DNA of 64,000 nucleotides from NCBI GenBank assembly GCA_039621445.1, contig CP154954.1, positions 16,448,140 through 16,512,139 of the forward strand, written 5' to 3'. Within the stretch, counting starts at the first letter, position 1. Each line of letters opens with the position of its first letter. Of the stretch, positions 22,371-34,190 are shown piece after piece. A program made the position numbers and the translations under genes. The notes under the pieces are model-generated. The model did not search any database and was not told where the DNA came from. It worked only from the letters and a program-made list of their open reading frames with translations. This DNA is from Euglena gracilis (taxonomy: Eukaryota > Euglenida > Euglenophyceae > Euglenales).

Positions 22371-23254
22371 CAAGCCATAAATCACCCTGGTAGCTACTTT
22401 CAGGGTAAGCGAATGGTGGCGGGGAGGGGGCAAGGTCTACAACAAGGTCTTCACGGTTTCTAGCATTTTTGGAACCATGGAACTTGTATTTTTTTTAAAA
22501 AAAGCCAAAATAAGGGAAAATGCAAGCTTCGGGGGTGAAGAGAAAATGCAAATTCCATAATTTATATCATTGACAGAATCCAGGTTGTGACAACTAGGCA
22601 TCTTTTCAGAAAGCTTCACCCCGGAGTGCTTCCCATTAGCATTACCCACCCCAAATACTGGCACGGGGGGCACGGGAGGTCGAAAATGAACACCCCTTGC
22701 CTGACCATGGCGTGCCCGATAATGGCCATTCACAAGGGAGCATTGGCTGTAATGGCAATTTTCTTGGGAGTATCAATACCCAAACCAAAGCCCCCGAGGG
22801 GGTTTCCTGTCATGGTGCACCATAGCCCAACACACCCCCCTCCCCAAGGGTTGTTAAAGAAAACCTAATGGCAACACGCAACTCAAAACGAACAAGAACA
22901 CGGAGCAGGGAAACATTCGGAAAAGCGGCCGGGACAAATTGGATGGAAACGAAAAAAGTTGTTGCTTTTGTGCCTTGTGTGTGAATTTTTGGTTTTCTTT
23001 TTGGGGGAAAAATCAACCTGTTGCAGCTTGCAAATTTTCCTGGATAGCATCAATTGCACAATAAAACTCTGTTTACTCGGGACGATCTCGAGGATTTACT
23101 AGGATCAAATCATGAGAAACCCTGGGTGACGAAAGCCATGCCCAATTTTATCTGGGTATTTCTACTTTTTTTTACTTTTGAAAACATGCCCAGTTTTATC
23201 TGGGTGTTTCCCCCTTTTTATATTTTAACCAGACTTCTTGCAGATCCTGGAAAA
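22369..23254. other. Unassigned sequence
   Basis: No gene, RNA or mobile element recognised. Confidence 0.45.
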
Positions 23255-23640
23255 TATTCAGGGCCTCTTTCGGCCATTTTTCGATTGCTTTTGGCCACTA
23301 TTAGCGCTTTGGCCACTTTTGGTCCATTTTTTTGGCCACTTTTTGCTTTGGCCACTTTTATCCCATTTTGGCCATTTTAGGGACAAATATGTAGATCCAT
23401 TTTATGGATCAACCATAAGCAGCCAAAAGTAGCCAAAATCTGCCCAAAATGGCCAAAAGGCACCCAAAGGGCCAAATATATATAAAATCAGCCAAAAAAA
23501 ACGGCCAAAAATGCCCCCCAAAATGCCCCCAAAAATGGCCAAAAAAAAAAAATGGGCCAAAAAAAAAAGGACGACAAAGGCCAAAAATAGCCAAAAATGG
23601 ACAAAAACGGCCAAAAGTGGCGAAAATGGCTTAAATTATC
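23255..23640. repeat. Large imperfect inverted repeat of TGGCCAAAA words
   Basis: The left half (23,255-23,390) is full of TTTTGGCCACTTTT-type words and the right half (23,411-23,640) of the complement (CAAAATGGCCAAAA). They meet at GATCCAT-TTT-ATGGATC (23,394-23,410). The same vocabulary is used by the satellite at 36-61 kb, so this may be a distant relative or an independent simple-sequence expansion. Confidence 0.6.
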
Positions 23641-23997
23641 GAACGTTTTCGAAGAAATTATCGAAGAAAAAAATTCCGTTCATCACCCTGCCGCCGGCAA
23701 CAGTACCCAAGCTTTGGCCAAAGCTTGGGAGATGCTGCATCATCAAACGTGCTTGGTCGGGAGGGATTCGCATCCAGAGGGGAGATATATGTGCCAAAGA
23801 TCCAGCTGAACAATCATCTCTGAGGTTATGACAGTCCCCTTTCTGTCAAAACAACGTTCCAGACGCCAAAAATTTCAAGTCTGGACGATTGATGGGTGGG
23901 TATCCTCCTTTTCATCACTCTTAAGCTTGAGCAGAAGATCTGCCGCCACAGAGTGTGGGCCGAGAGGTGCCTTGTGCGAACAGCTACACAAAGCCAC

Positions 23998-23999
23998 CA

Positions 24000-24087
<88 letters not shown>

Positions 24088-24088
24088 C
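23998..24088 (+). repeat. (GCAC)n microsatellite
   Basis: About 23 perfect GCAC units, the reverse complement of the array at 21,889. Confidence 0.98.
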
Positions 24089-24449
24089 TAATACACACCA
24101 GCTCAGGGAGCAACCTGCAGTGTGCACATGCTGCTTGTCCGGGCTGCACAGGTGTCCGCTGCCCCAATCCTGCGCATTATCCATTATTTCTCAAATTATG
24201 GGCTATTTATACACTGATTTGTTTATTTGAAATATACTGGTAATTTTTATTCAGCTTGAGTTCTCTTATGTGAAAAAAAGAGCAGATATGGAAGCATAAA
24301 CACCTGAATAGCCAAGCCTGCACTTAAGGGCCCCCAGAGGGTGGGTCGAACTGAATTGGCACTAGCTGGCTCGCTGGAAACAAAAATACTTCAGAGTCGC
24401 AGCAGGCTGCAAAAAAAATTGTTCCCGGTGGTCGCAATGAAAAAAAAAT

Positions 24450-25055
<606 letters not shown>

Positions 25056-25078
25056 GTGTTCTGATTGTGCAAAAAAAT

Positions 25079-25115
25079 GTATGGTGTTGCATAATGAATC
25101 ATGCTATGTGTACGT
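25079..25115 (+). repeat. 37-bp module, forward copy
   Basis: Runs from GTATGGTGTTGCATAATG to CTATGTGTACGT. Its reverse complement, with three differences, lies at 61,832-61,868. Each copy sits immediately before a copy of the segmental duplication but in opposite orientation. Confidence 0.85.
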
Positions 25116-25117
25116 TT

Positions 25118-27202
25118 GGGGGGTCGTGCTGAGTGAACACCCTGCTGAAGGCGGGGTTCTCATCTACTTTTTACCTATTTTCTGAAAAAGTTTGACCCCA
25201 AATATTGACCAAAAAGTGGGTCTGCCAGACCCCCTTCGCCGGGGTGGGGTGGGGTGGGGGAGGGGAGACCCCCTGCCACCGGTCTTTAAGAAATCCCTGA
25301 TAGAAAAAAAAATGAGAGTCCCCTGGAATACACAAAGGGAAGCGTTATTTCGTGAGGGACGCATTCTGCTGTGCGGTTGGGGGCAATAGTTTTGTTTCCC
25401 TCTGCCATTTCACACCATGATCTCATCCGTTACTTCTCCCACGTTCCGTAGCAAAATTGGTTACCCAAGCCTCCTTGGAGCCTGCGCGGAGCCTCCTAGC
25501 CTGGTAACCTGTGCCGCTCATCAAAAAAAAGAAAATATTCAACTTCAGAATCCCCAGACGATCTGTTGAAATGCAAATGCATTTTTTGTGTAAATACCAG
25601 GAGAAAAAAGCTCCGAGGTTGAGCAGATATGCAAAATAAGAAAAGTATGGAAAATATGTAACTTTCATTGGCAGAATGCCAAATTATTAAAAAAAAATGC
25701 AAATTCCTTCCCTTTAATACTTTTTTGATTTATGCCAGAATATTGCAAGTTGTGCAACCTCTGTTTGTAATAAAGCTGGTTTGAAAACGTGCCTAAAAGT
25801 GCGGGGATTGCAAATTCTTTTACGACCTGGGGGGGTCAGCACTTGGGGCGGGCCACAATTGCAGGGAGGGGGAAACGCAACATGGACCCTCAAAAAACGC
25901 GATGCAAATAAATGAAAAATAAACGTAAAAAATGCAAAAAAAAACGATAATTGCATGTAAAAAATTTTGCAGAGCTCCGGAGCTACGGAGCTCCCCCCGA
26001 AATGCACAACGCCTTCCCCCCCTGCACATTTGAAAACGAGGATTGGGTGGCCAACGTTGGGGCGCCTAACTTACATTCACTATTCTCGGCGGGTCATATC
26101 CAAAAATAGGGTCAAATTCAAATGGCCCCGGGCAAGGTTGCACTTTGAGGTCAGAGACGTATAGGGACGTCAAGTTTGCAAATGCAAATAACCAATTGAC
26201 AATTCTCCGGACAAACCTGTTTTTTTTTTGCGACAACCTTAGATGCAGAATATGAAGACCTTTTCTGTATTTAAATCCCAGCCCCAAATGCTTTCAACCA
26301 AATTCTTATTCACAATTAAAACTTGAACGTCTCATAACTGGTTGTGCATGCCAAAATTTGGCAAACTCGACAGAAAAACTTCTGGAAATTTGTGAGATAC
26401 ACCAAAATTTTGCAACGTGAGTACGGGTGAGGGAGTCATGTCGCGCGTTCTTTAAAGACCGGGGAGGGGAGTCCCCTGAAGCATCCACTCTCCCCCCTGG
26501 GGTTCAACATTCGAAAATACCCGGATCCCACCCAAATAAAAAATCAAGGGTGGACATTGGGGGGGGGGGTAACCAACCCGAACCAACACCCAAACATTAA
26601 TACCTATCTCCAACAACAACCCATAATAAGCAATAAATGTGCAAAATTGTGAATGTTTCAATCAGTTTTTTGGGAGGCAATCCGCCTGGAGGTGTACCTC
26701 GTCTTACCACATTCCGCACAAAGGGCCACTCAGTCAGCCTGCCTCACCACACTATCTGCCCAACGTCGAAGACGCCTGGCCAATGCCGTGCTGTCTTCAT
26801 CGGTCAAACAGGAAGGCAGCACTTTGCAGGCCACAGGCAGCTGTAGCGGACACCAGGGAGGGGGAGGAGAGGTTTGGTTTTGGGGGTGCCGCCGAGGGGA
26901 AGGTAATGTGGGGCCAGCCACGCCAACAAACCGTCGTCCCAGTTGCCCAGGCCACGTGACTGGCATGGATTCACCCACCTCCCCCTTGAGAGGATGGGGT
27001 TTGGACTGACCCCCTGTAAACTTTCTGGGCCAATCTTTTTTGGCACCTTGGCAGTATCCAAAAAACATTCATGGATCTATTCAATGCGCTTTGGAAAAAC
27101 AATTTGGTGTCAAATGGCTTCTATTCAGAGGACAACAAAAAATTATAGCATTTCGGGTTATTGTTGTCCATCAGACTTTTTGGAGGAAACATTTTGTCAA
27201 AG
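25118..27202 (+). repeat. Segmental duplication, copy 1 (at least 2.1 kb)
   Basis: Collinear with 61,904-64,000 in the same orientation, differing by point changes and small indels. The most visible is about 40 bp near 25,407-25,453 that the other copy lacks. No convincing gene is inside: the paired 65-codon frames at 25,967-26,164 and 62,739-62,936 are nearly identical simply because the DNA is. The duplication contains a GAGCTCCG-GAGCTA-CGGAGCTC palindrome near 25,973-25,994 and GCCTCC/GGAGCC palindromic segments near 25,468-25,500. Its true right end may lie beyond the second copy's visible part. Confidence 0.95.
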
Positions 27203-28080
27203 AAAATTGCTGTGAAAAGCCAGTAGGGAGAATCTGTCCAGTTTGGTGGGATCTCTGGGTATCCTGTGGGGTTTGATGCAGGTGATGGTGTCTGAGAAAG
27301 AATCCTGTTTGGGTCACTGGAACCTCCCCCCAGACTGAGGTGCACTCAGGGTCAATACAGTCCGGCCGGAAAGAGGTTTCAGACAATTCATTTCGGAGGG
27401 GGTCGATGTCCCCGAGGAGTTGCGGAGGTCCCCAGAAACAACCTCACATTGATTTCCACAGACACTATCAGCATCTGCCTGGTGGCGTGGACGACCGATC
27501 CACCTTCTCCTTTCCTCCAAAAAACTGACCTGCTGATTTTGCACAATTCTGATGAGGTGCTTTTGATCCCCCCCCTTCAACTTTGCGACAGACACAAACC
27601 CAAGGTATCGCAAGGACCTACTGCTACCGATACTAATGTCTGACATTGCTGCGGTGGCCTGACTACCGTGTCCACATGGTGGTCCCCTGTTTTATGTTGG
27701 TGTGAAATAACAAGTGTGGCCCACACTGTCCATCGGATGGGGAGAGGCCAAAGGCAAGTAATCGCAGAAGGGAGCCAACATTGCTGCCCAGAATCCTCGG
27801 AAAGGGAAATTTCCCCTGCGAATTCGAGGAGTGGCTGGGGTTTTCAGCAAGACCGGCTGTCCTGGCACGGTGGACAGGCCACGCGTGGCGCAGGGCGGGG
27901 CGCTAATGGGTCAAAAAAAAGCCAATGCTGGGGGGGGGGGGGCGCAAGAGAGACAGAACCACATGGGTTGGCACAGTGGCAGCACAGGGTTGGCTTGCCT
28001 CATATTCATATGCAAAAGTTGCAATTTGCCACCCCAGTGCCTGTGCATTGCCGTTCAGGGTTTCTCCGGTTTCCGTGCTG
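27203..28080. other. Unassigned sequence
   Basis: No gene recognised. Composition is more balanced than in the rest of the window, so a small exon could be hidden here, but no splice-bounded frame stands out. Confidence 0.4.
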
Positions 28081-28094
28081 GTCGAGGCCAAAAT

Positions 28095-28280
28095 GTATCC
28101 GTGATTTTCCGTGATTTTCCGTGAATTTAAACTTTGAATTTGAACTTTAAAAAAAAGTCAAAAATCATATTCCATATCAAATCATATCCCTCTGCCTCAT
28201 CCATGAATTTCCGTGAATTTTTGTGATTTCTGTAAAAATGGCCTCCCGCCTTTTTTCCGTGATCCTCCATGAATTTCATT
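28095..28280 (+). repeat. Scattered TCCGTGATTTT / TCCGTGAATTT units
   Basis: CCGTGATTTT and CCGTGAATTT occur six to seven times, including GTGATTTTCCGTGATTTTCC at 28,102-28,121, interspersed with unrelated A/T-rich DNA. Confidence 0.6.
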
Positions 28281-31194
28281 TAATTTCCTTTTCAGGAAAT
28301 GGAAGGATCCCTGTGCTTTTACGCCGTTGAAAAACGATTCTCTTCGTTTCACATCATCACCAAAAAGGAAAAATTACTTTTCCAATTACAAATAAAGCAC
28401 AGCACCAGAAAACTTAAAAAAAGCATGGGGGTAGGTCGGCGCGAAAAAGAATTAGCGTCCTCCAAAAAAACTGGTGACTTAATTCTGAGGACATTCGGAG
28501 GAATCGTTTCTGATTGAAGCGAGCAATGCTTCTGCTTGAGCAGTATTCAGTGCTGGTCCGCCTGCATGGAGGCAAAAAAGAACAGCGCACGAACGTAGAA
28601 ATTGAACATCACAAATATTAGCAAAACATTTTTCATAATTGCTGAAGAGTTGGGGAAAGACTTCAGAACGGGTGGCTGATGTTTCTTTGGGTGAACATCT
28701 GGAAAATAATTTTGATTTTCGCCGAAATTCTGGTGACACCACTTTTCAGAATACATTGTTCAGAGTTTCATCAGAGAATACATCGTCCATTCATTACAAT
28801 ACATTGTCCAGAATCAAATATTTCATATCCGAAGAATTAAAGCAGACAACAAAACGCCATTACTTTCCCCGTCCAGCCTCACCCCTGTGAATGGAACCCG
28901 AAAGAACAAATTCAGGAAAACCAAGCGCTGTCTCCAGTCCACAAGGGGACAGTTGGTGCAGCAAAAGTATTGAAACCACCGCGGGTGCCATTCACACAAG
29001 GGGGGGAATTTCGGGCCAGGAAACAGCATTTTGCAATCCGGCGAAGCAACCCTGCCGTCTTCTCTCTCTGCTTGTGGTGTGAGTTGACCAATTCAAAATT
29101 GGCCAAGGGGCCAAACTGTGCGACTGTGTGTGTGGTGACTGCAGGCGAGAGAGCTGCGAAGTGCCCGCTAGGCAGGAACCCCGTGCCAGTTAATCCTAAC
29201 CAGGCCACTGAAGCCTGGGTTTGGCTGCGCAGGGCAGGCTCCAGACCGTAGGGCAGGGAGGTGCTTGACCCGGGTTTGGGGGGGAGGGGATGGTGTTGGG
29301 TGCCGGGCAATCCGGACTGGGCCAATGAACCTGGAGCAGGGGTTTTTTTTAAGACCGGGGGGGGGGGGTCCCCCCCACCCACCCACCCCCTGGCCCCCCC
29401 CGGGGGGGGGGGGGTTCCGGAGCCACTCAAAAATCGGGGAAAATTCCAAAAATAGCACCTTTTCAAAAACTCTCGGCGCCTTCGGCACCGAAAAGTATAT
29501 CCCACTCCCCCCTAGGGAGACCCGGGGGGGGGGGGCTCAGCCGGACCCACCCACCCTACCCCCCCTCCCCCCCCCGGGGGTCCCCCGTGTCCACGACTAA
29601 AAAAAAACCCCTGACCTGGAGGCAGTTGGAAGTTCAGTGCCAAAATGTGCACATTTTCTGAGTGGTGCTGTAGCAAACCCGTCAGTGTGCCCAATGTGGA
29701 GCCTGATTCTCACAAACCAAGGGGTGGGGAGCGGAATTCTGGGTGCTGTCAAGGAAGGCACCCTCCCCCTCGGTTGCACCTTCTCCCTTGAACTTGACAC
29801 GCCAAAATACGGGTGAAATGCGGCCAATAAGGCGCCAGTGTATGAATGCTTGCACCTTAATATCGAGCCTGATAATAAATTTGGCTGGAGGAACATCTAG
29901 TTGTCCAGATTTTCAGCAGTCATTTTTCTGTCTCACGTTAATGTCCTGACATTTTCAGTTCGAACAAAAACAATGGATAAAAAAAATTCCCCAAAACAGA
30001 AACCACCACTTCGGCACAGGGGAGAGAACAATGGGATAAAAAAAATTCCTGCAGACAGAAGCCACCACTTCAGCATGAGAGAGGGTGACGAACGAGTCAG
30101 TCGCTCAGAGATTCAATCATCACATCGGTCAGCCTCCTCCCTCACATGAAAATACCCAGTTGGCAAAATGCACTCCGGGGTGGGTCACCTCGCAGACAGC
30201 CTGAGGAAGCCTCAGCAAGCTGGAAAGCGTTGGGAGAGGATCTCACGCCATCCTTTCCTGCCCCTTGGTTCCATCTTTACCCAGCCTCCCCACTCCGGAA
30301 ACTGTCCCAAGACAAATCAGCAAGCACCGATGTAGGAGGCAGGTCAGCAAATACGGAGAGGGGGGGGTGGGGCTGGGTGACAGCGAAAAAAGTCAAAAAA
30401 AATTCAACCCCAGCAGACAGAAAATCCGACAACACAATTTTTCGCAAGTTTGGGATAAGCTTGAAAGCAATGTTCGGAGTTCTTTTCAGCTCAGGAATCT
30501 GCTTCTTCAAGAAAAAAAGTGAAAATTTTCAAACAATCGTTGGGAGACAAGGTGCGGGGAGAGAGGAGGACAGGTGCCCCCAATGAAGACAGGTTGGCGA
30601 ATATGGAGGGAAGAGAACAGGCTCCCTGGGGGGGATTCCAACCTCAGAGTTTTTCAAAGGAACTATATTGAATTTTGACCTCGACATGTTGGCCAGTACC
30701 TGGGGACCTGGCAGTTTCGCTGGTGGGCTGCTGACAGGTTCTCGGTCATGACAGCTTACTGAGAGGGGGGTGACGGCCAATTCTTCGACCCATTTCTGGA
30801 AACGTCTTTCTGCAACCAAGCTCCAAAACTTTGGAAATTCTGCATCATGCCCTTGCTCCAACTTTACACCTTCCAGCCAGAATGGGTTGGAAAAACCTCA
30901 CGGACATTTTTTTCCAGCCTCTGCAAACCGCCACTAACCAGACCACCACCACCACCCCCATTTCCAAGTCAGGTCTGGTTGCAAGGAAGGAGAGCGCTCA
31001 AAAGGCATGCTAGGTTGCCCACCAATCGCACTCTGTTCTCTGGGAGAGAAAACATATAACAGGGCCATGACAGGCATCATATGCATGTGAATGAGCCGCG
31101 CGTCGGAGAGGGGTTGGTCATTGCACAGCAGCTCTCCACTGGACCAGGCGTAAGTTACATCCCCACAGGGAAAAATTAGGGGGAAAGATGGGAA
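28281..31194. other. Unassigned sequence with C/G homopolymers
   Basis: No gene recognised. G/C runs of up to 12 occur at 29,358-29,414 and 29,522-29,583. Three loosely similar short blocks (CAGGTCAGCAAATACGGAGA near 30,341, GGTTGGCGAATATGGAGGGA near 30,592, and the AGTGAGTACGGAGGGAGGTG segment near 36,118) suggest another old dispersed repeat. Confidence 0.45.
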
Positions 31195-31430
31195 ATAATT
31201 CCAAGCTTCTTTTTACCAAACTCTGCGGGGACGGGGGATGGTCCTAGCAGGCTTCTGTTTACCACACTTGGGGGATTGGGGGGGGGGTTAGTCCTGTAAT
31301 AATAAAAAAAAAAACTTGCGCTTACCTGTACGGTTGGCCTAGGGCTTTCTGTTTACCAACTCTGGTGGGGTAAGGACCACCTTTATTAAAAAAAAGCGCT
31401 TACCTGTACCGGTGGGGGAGGTCAGGACCA
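31195..31430. repeat. Short degenerate tandem of TTTACC units
   Basis: GCTTCTTTTTACCAAACTCT (31,205), GCTTCTGTTTACCACACTTG (31,251) and GCTTTCTGTTTACCAACTCT (about 31,341), each followed by G-rich DNA and a GTCCT/AGGACC segment. GCGCTTACCTGTAC occurs twice (about 31,318 and 31,398). Confidence 0.6.
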
Positions 31431-32280
31431 CCTAGCCAATTTTATTGCAGAACTACTTAACCCAGGCGCTGTCGGAGCAGCAGTATAATGTAGACATATC
31501 AAAATACCTGACCTTGCTTGAGTTGGGATGGCGTCAACTTCTGCCTCAACGCTGGTGTGTCGGCGTCTATTTTCTGTTGTTGTGTTGTGTATTGCCTCTT
31601 CACTGACAAATGACCCTTCCAAGATTTTTGAAGGAAGCTTGCACCTTCCCCCAGGGAGCTGGGAGCCATGGCAGGGGGTGGGCGATTTTGACGGTGTCAC
31701 GATTTGGACCTTACACTGGCATAGATTCTGTGTCTGTTGCAGGAGGATCAAAAGAGCTCATGCATAGTGTGTGGATGAAGAGCAAGAAAAAAACAACTTT
31801 CTGTTTGATTGGCCTCACAATTACGGGATGTGATCAGAACAGCGACGGGTTTCTTCTTCCGCTAAAAGCCGGGTTGAACAGACTGACTATTCATTTGCAA
31901 TTGAACCACTGCGGAAATGCTGCACGACTCACCTGGTGCCACGTCCAATTTTGACGGCAAACCATCCTTTGAAACCTGGCACGTACTCCACCACTGTTCT
32001 GTCAACAGAAAATGCTCGAGCTTCTGTTGTTAAAATCATTCTTTGGGTTGTAATGAGCTGATTTTTTCCATAAAATCGATGTTCCTTTGCGCAATTGCAC
32101 AAAAGAACATAGCACAAACATTCCAAGAGTTGCTGCTGCGGGATGCCTAGGTCCTGTACCGTACAGTGCGCCACCGCGACTGCCCTACAGGTTGCCAACA
32201 CAAAAAACATACCCCCCCTGACAGCACAAAAAACATACCCCCCATCTGGTGAGTAAAGCTATAAGCAGCAATGCGGCCAA

Positions 32281-33299
32281 TCAAGCGCTGGATTTGCCGC
32301 GAATGCAACCGTCATGCAAAAGGGCGGGATATGGGAAGGTCAGTAGCGGGTGTGTGACAGCCGGCATGCAGTTAGGCATGCTGTCATAAAATGCTTTGAC
32401 CTGTTCGGGGGAGATTTCTGCGAAGGCAGCTTGCAAAGCCAACCACAACTGGTCTTTGCCCGCAAACGCATGCCCACGCAACTTGTGCAGCACCATGGGC
32501 CACAAATGTTCAATGGGGTTAAGGTCTGGCGACTGTGGTGGCCAAACCCCTCCGTTGAAGCGCAGCACTCGCTTCCACCTCATCCACGCTGTGGTACTCC
32601 GCGCACGGTGGGGAGAAGCCCCGTCCTGCTGGAAGCGGTAGCCCGCAGTCCTGCACAATGGATTGTGAATATGTCGAATATTGGCGTGCAAACACCAGGC
32701 GTTTCCGCTTGTTCACCGAGGACAGTAATGGCTTCCTTGCTGCGGTTTGGCAGCACAAGCCCGCCTTCCGTAGGATTGTACGGATGAATTCTGGAGATGG
32801 TTTTGGCGGTATCTGAAATTCACACAAAAAAAGCATATGCATAACGATTGACAAACACGCCTTAACCACTGCCCCTGCTGGGCGGGCTAACAATGCGGTG
32901 CTAACTCGGAGGAAATGCTCGTCGGCGATTTGTTTGCAATTCCAAAAAGGGTTTTTCATTGCCATTTTTAATATACCTCTTCGAAACCTGTGGGAATTTC
33001 GGAATGGAATATAATTTATTGCAAACGTCGCACACCGTGCTGAATATTTCTTTGCCTTTTGCTGATTGGATCCCGATCCAACTTTGCGATCAAGCGTGCA
33101 ACGTTCTTTGAATCTGGATGCCATACCTGGGATAAGTGGCTGGTGTGTACAAGCTGGGTATATACCTTGCACTGTAGCTTTGGATATTTTCTCGTGATTT
33201 TGCAATCTTATTGAGCGACCAGGGTGGAACAAAAGAGAGATACGTCTCCACGCGCTTGCGCAAAACCGCTCTGTCGGCAGTGCTCATTTTTGGGGGCAT
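32281..33299 (-). pseudogene. Tc1-like transposase, frameshifted and internally deleted
   Basis: Start chosen at MPPKMSTADRAVLRKRV (33,299). The middle frame holds a helix-turn-helix half (NPFWNCKQIADE, then IRTILRKAGL) and the RKPLLSSVNKRKRLVFARQ segment typical of Tc1 proteins. The last frame holds QQDGASPH (second catalytic Asp) and SPDLNPIEHLW (catalytic Glu), followed by a normal C-terminus (DSMPNCMPAVTHP). There are 37 residues between the second Asp and the Glu, a DD37E-type spacing rather than the usual 34. The block between RLVFAR and QQDG, which should carry the first catalytic Asp, is only about 20 residues long instead of roughly 90-100. With at least two frameshifts it cannot be active. 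Confidence 0.9.
32813..32905 (-). other. Possible 93-nt intron in the transposase
   Basis: On the minus strand a GTTAGC donor (32,905) and a T-rich GTGTGAATTTCAG acceptor (ending 32,813) bound 93 nt. Removing them joins the two halves of the helix-turn-helix (IADEHFLR to IPPKPSPEFIRTIL), matching usual Tc1 spacing better than the unspliced frame. Because 93 is a multiple of three, the frame also stays open unspliced, so an in-frame insertion is an alternative. Confidence 0.4.
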
Positions 33300-33484
33300 G
33301 AGAGCAACTGGGGACAAAATGGAATGCGGAATTTGCTTTTTGGGGGGTATGTTTTTTGTGTTGGCAACCTGTATGGCGCAACAGCCCATCGTGGCCCCTG
33401 AGGACGTCCAATGCAGATGAAGGAGTCATTCAGCAGACACCTGAGTCCCGGCGGCATCCACCTGACTGAACCCGACTGAAATCA

Positions 33485-33976
33485 GTGGTCACAAGGAGCG
33501 ACCGTCGCTCTCGTCCCCCTCTCCTCTCCTCTCTCCGGTGTATGTCCCGACCCTCTCCTACTTCTTCTCTATTCTCTGTCCTTTCTCTGTCTCTCGGCTT
33601 TGTTTGTCGGGGGGTGATGGAACTGCGGCAGCAGAGGGCGGGGAAAGTCTGTGTGCTGTGGTACGACAACTTCAGGAAGCACCAGATGCGCTCCACCCCT
33701 TTTGAACCTGTCCGCACCCAGGACTTCACCGCCATAGCCATCGTGGCCATCGTGCGGACGACCCTGGTGGCCATCCCGGAGTACCCAAAGTGCCCTTCCG
33801 TGGAGAGGGTGCTGTGCTACGTCCCGCTGGTGGCCAGGCGCCCAGTGCAATCAGTCCTGGCGGACTTCGTGCAGCATCACCAACATCGCTGTGTCCCCGC
33901 TGGATGGCAAAGCGTGGACGTTCCCAATCAGTACACTCATGACTTTGTTTCTTCTTTCTCATGCCATATGCCATGA
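33485..33976 (+). CDS. Unassigned protein-like ORF, possibly one exon
   Basis: A plus-strand frame of 163 codons. From about residue 50 it looks like a folded protein: RAGKVCVLWYDNFRKHQM, TQDFTAIAIVAIVRTTLV, SVERVLCYVPLVARRPV, LADFVQHHQH. Upstream is a long pyrimidine tract (33,505-33,600) ending in CGGCAG near 33,631, a plausible splice acceptor, so the real exon may start there. After about 33,880 another frame (TNIAVSPLDGKAWTFPIST) reads more convincingly than the open one, which hints at a single-base frameshift or an exon end. Codon use is GC-rich, unlike the flanks. No family named. Confidence 0.45.
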   Translation: MVTRSDRRSRPPLLSSLRCMSRPSPTSSLFSVLSLSLGFVCRGVMELRQQRAGKVCVLWYDNFRKHQMRSTPFEPVRTQDFTAIAIVAIVRTTLVAIPEYPKCPSVERVLCYVPLVARRPVQSVLADFVQHHQHRCVPAGWQSVDVPNQYTHDFVSSFSCHMP

Positions 33977-34117
33977 AAAACAATAATTTTCAGTGGATTG
34001 CTAGCAGAATTGCGGATGTGCAAGCTTTGTGGTATCAACTAGTTCGCGCAATTGTCTTTACAAGTCTTCACAGGCACCGTTTGCGCAATTGTGATTCTAA
34101 TGTTTCAATAAATGTTT

Positions 34118-34130
34118 GGGTTAGGGTTAG
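34118..34130 (+). repeat. Telomere-like GGGTTAGGGTTAG
   Basis: Two TTAGGG units. A looser C-rich counterpart (AACCCAAACCCTAGCTCAAA and similar) lies at 35,167-35,215. Too short to be a telomere; probably interstitial. Confidence 0.6.
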
Positions 34131-34190
34131 ACAGTTCGAGTAAGGGATGGCTCGACAACAAAATCTGAATCCTGCATTTTTTTTGGGTTG

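Larger units (their letters stand above)
32188..33371 (-). mobile_element. Tc1/mariner-superfamily transposon, defective copy
   Basis: A 1,184-bp element with perfect 30-bp terminal inverted repeats starting CAGGTTGCCAACACAAAAAA (32,188-32,217; mirrored at 33,342-33,371), flanked by TA on both sides (32,186-32,187 and 33,372-33,373), the target used by this superfamily. A second direct copy of ACAAAAAACATACCCCC lies just inside the left end (about 32,226-32,242), an asymmetric internal repeat. The only gene is a broken transposase on the minus strand. Perfect TIRs and TSD suggest a fairly recent insertion by transposase supplied elsewhere. Confidence 0.95.
31929..33429 (-). pseudogene. Minus-strand ORF interrupted by the Tc1-like insertion
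   Basis: The two outer pieces (33,374-33,429 and 31,929-32,187) form one open frame of 315 nt, including its stop, if the transposon plus one copy of its TA target are set aside. The upstream piece begins with an ATG and encodes MTPSSALDVLRGHDGLLRH; the downstream piece continues RAVAVAHCTVQDLGIPQQQL and reaches GWFAVKIGRGTR before a stop. Mixed composition (Leu, Cys, charged residues) is more protein-like than most frames here. No family recognised. It may be an exon or a short ORF; continuity across the insertion is the main evidence. Confidence 0.4.

Noticed and set aside
25967-26164. 65-codon frame conserved in both copies of the segmental duplication
   Set aside because: The two copies are highly similar throughout, so conservation of this frame carries no extra signal.
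27551-27575. CTGATGAGG as a hammerhead ribozyme core
   Set aside because: No GAAA arm or closing stems at the required positions.
34118-34130. Telomere
   Set aside because: Only two TTAGGG units, embedded in unrelated sequence.
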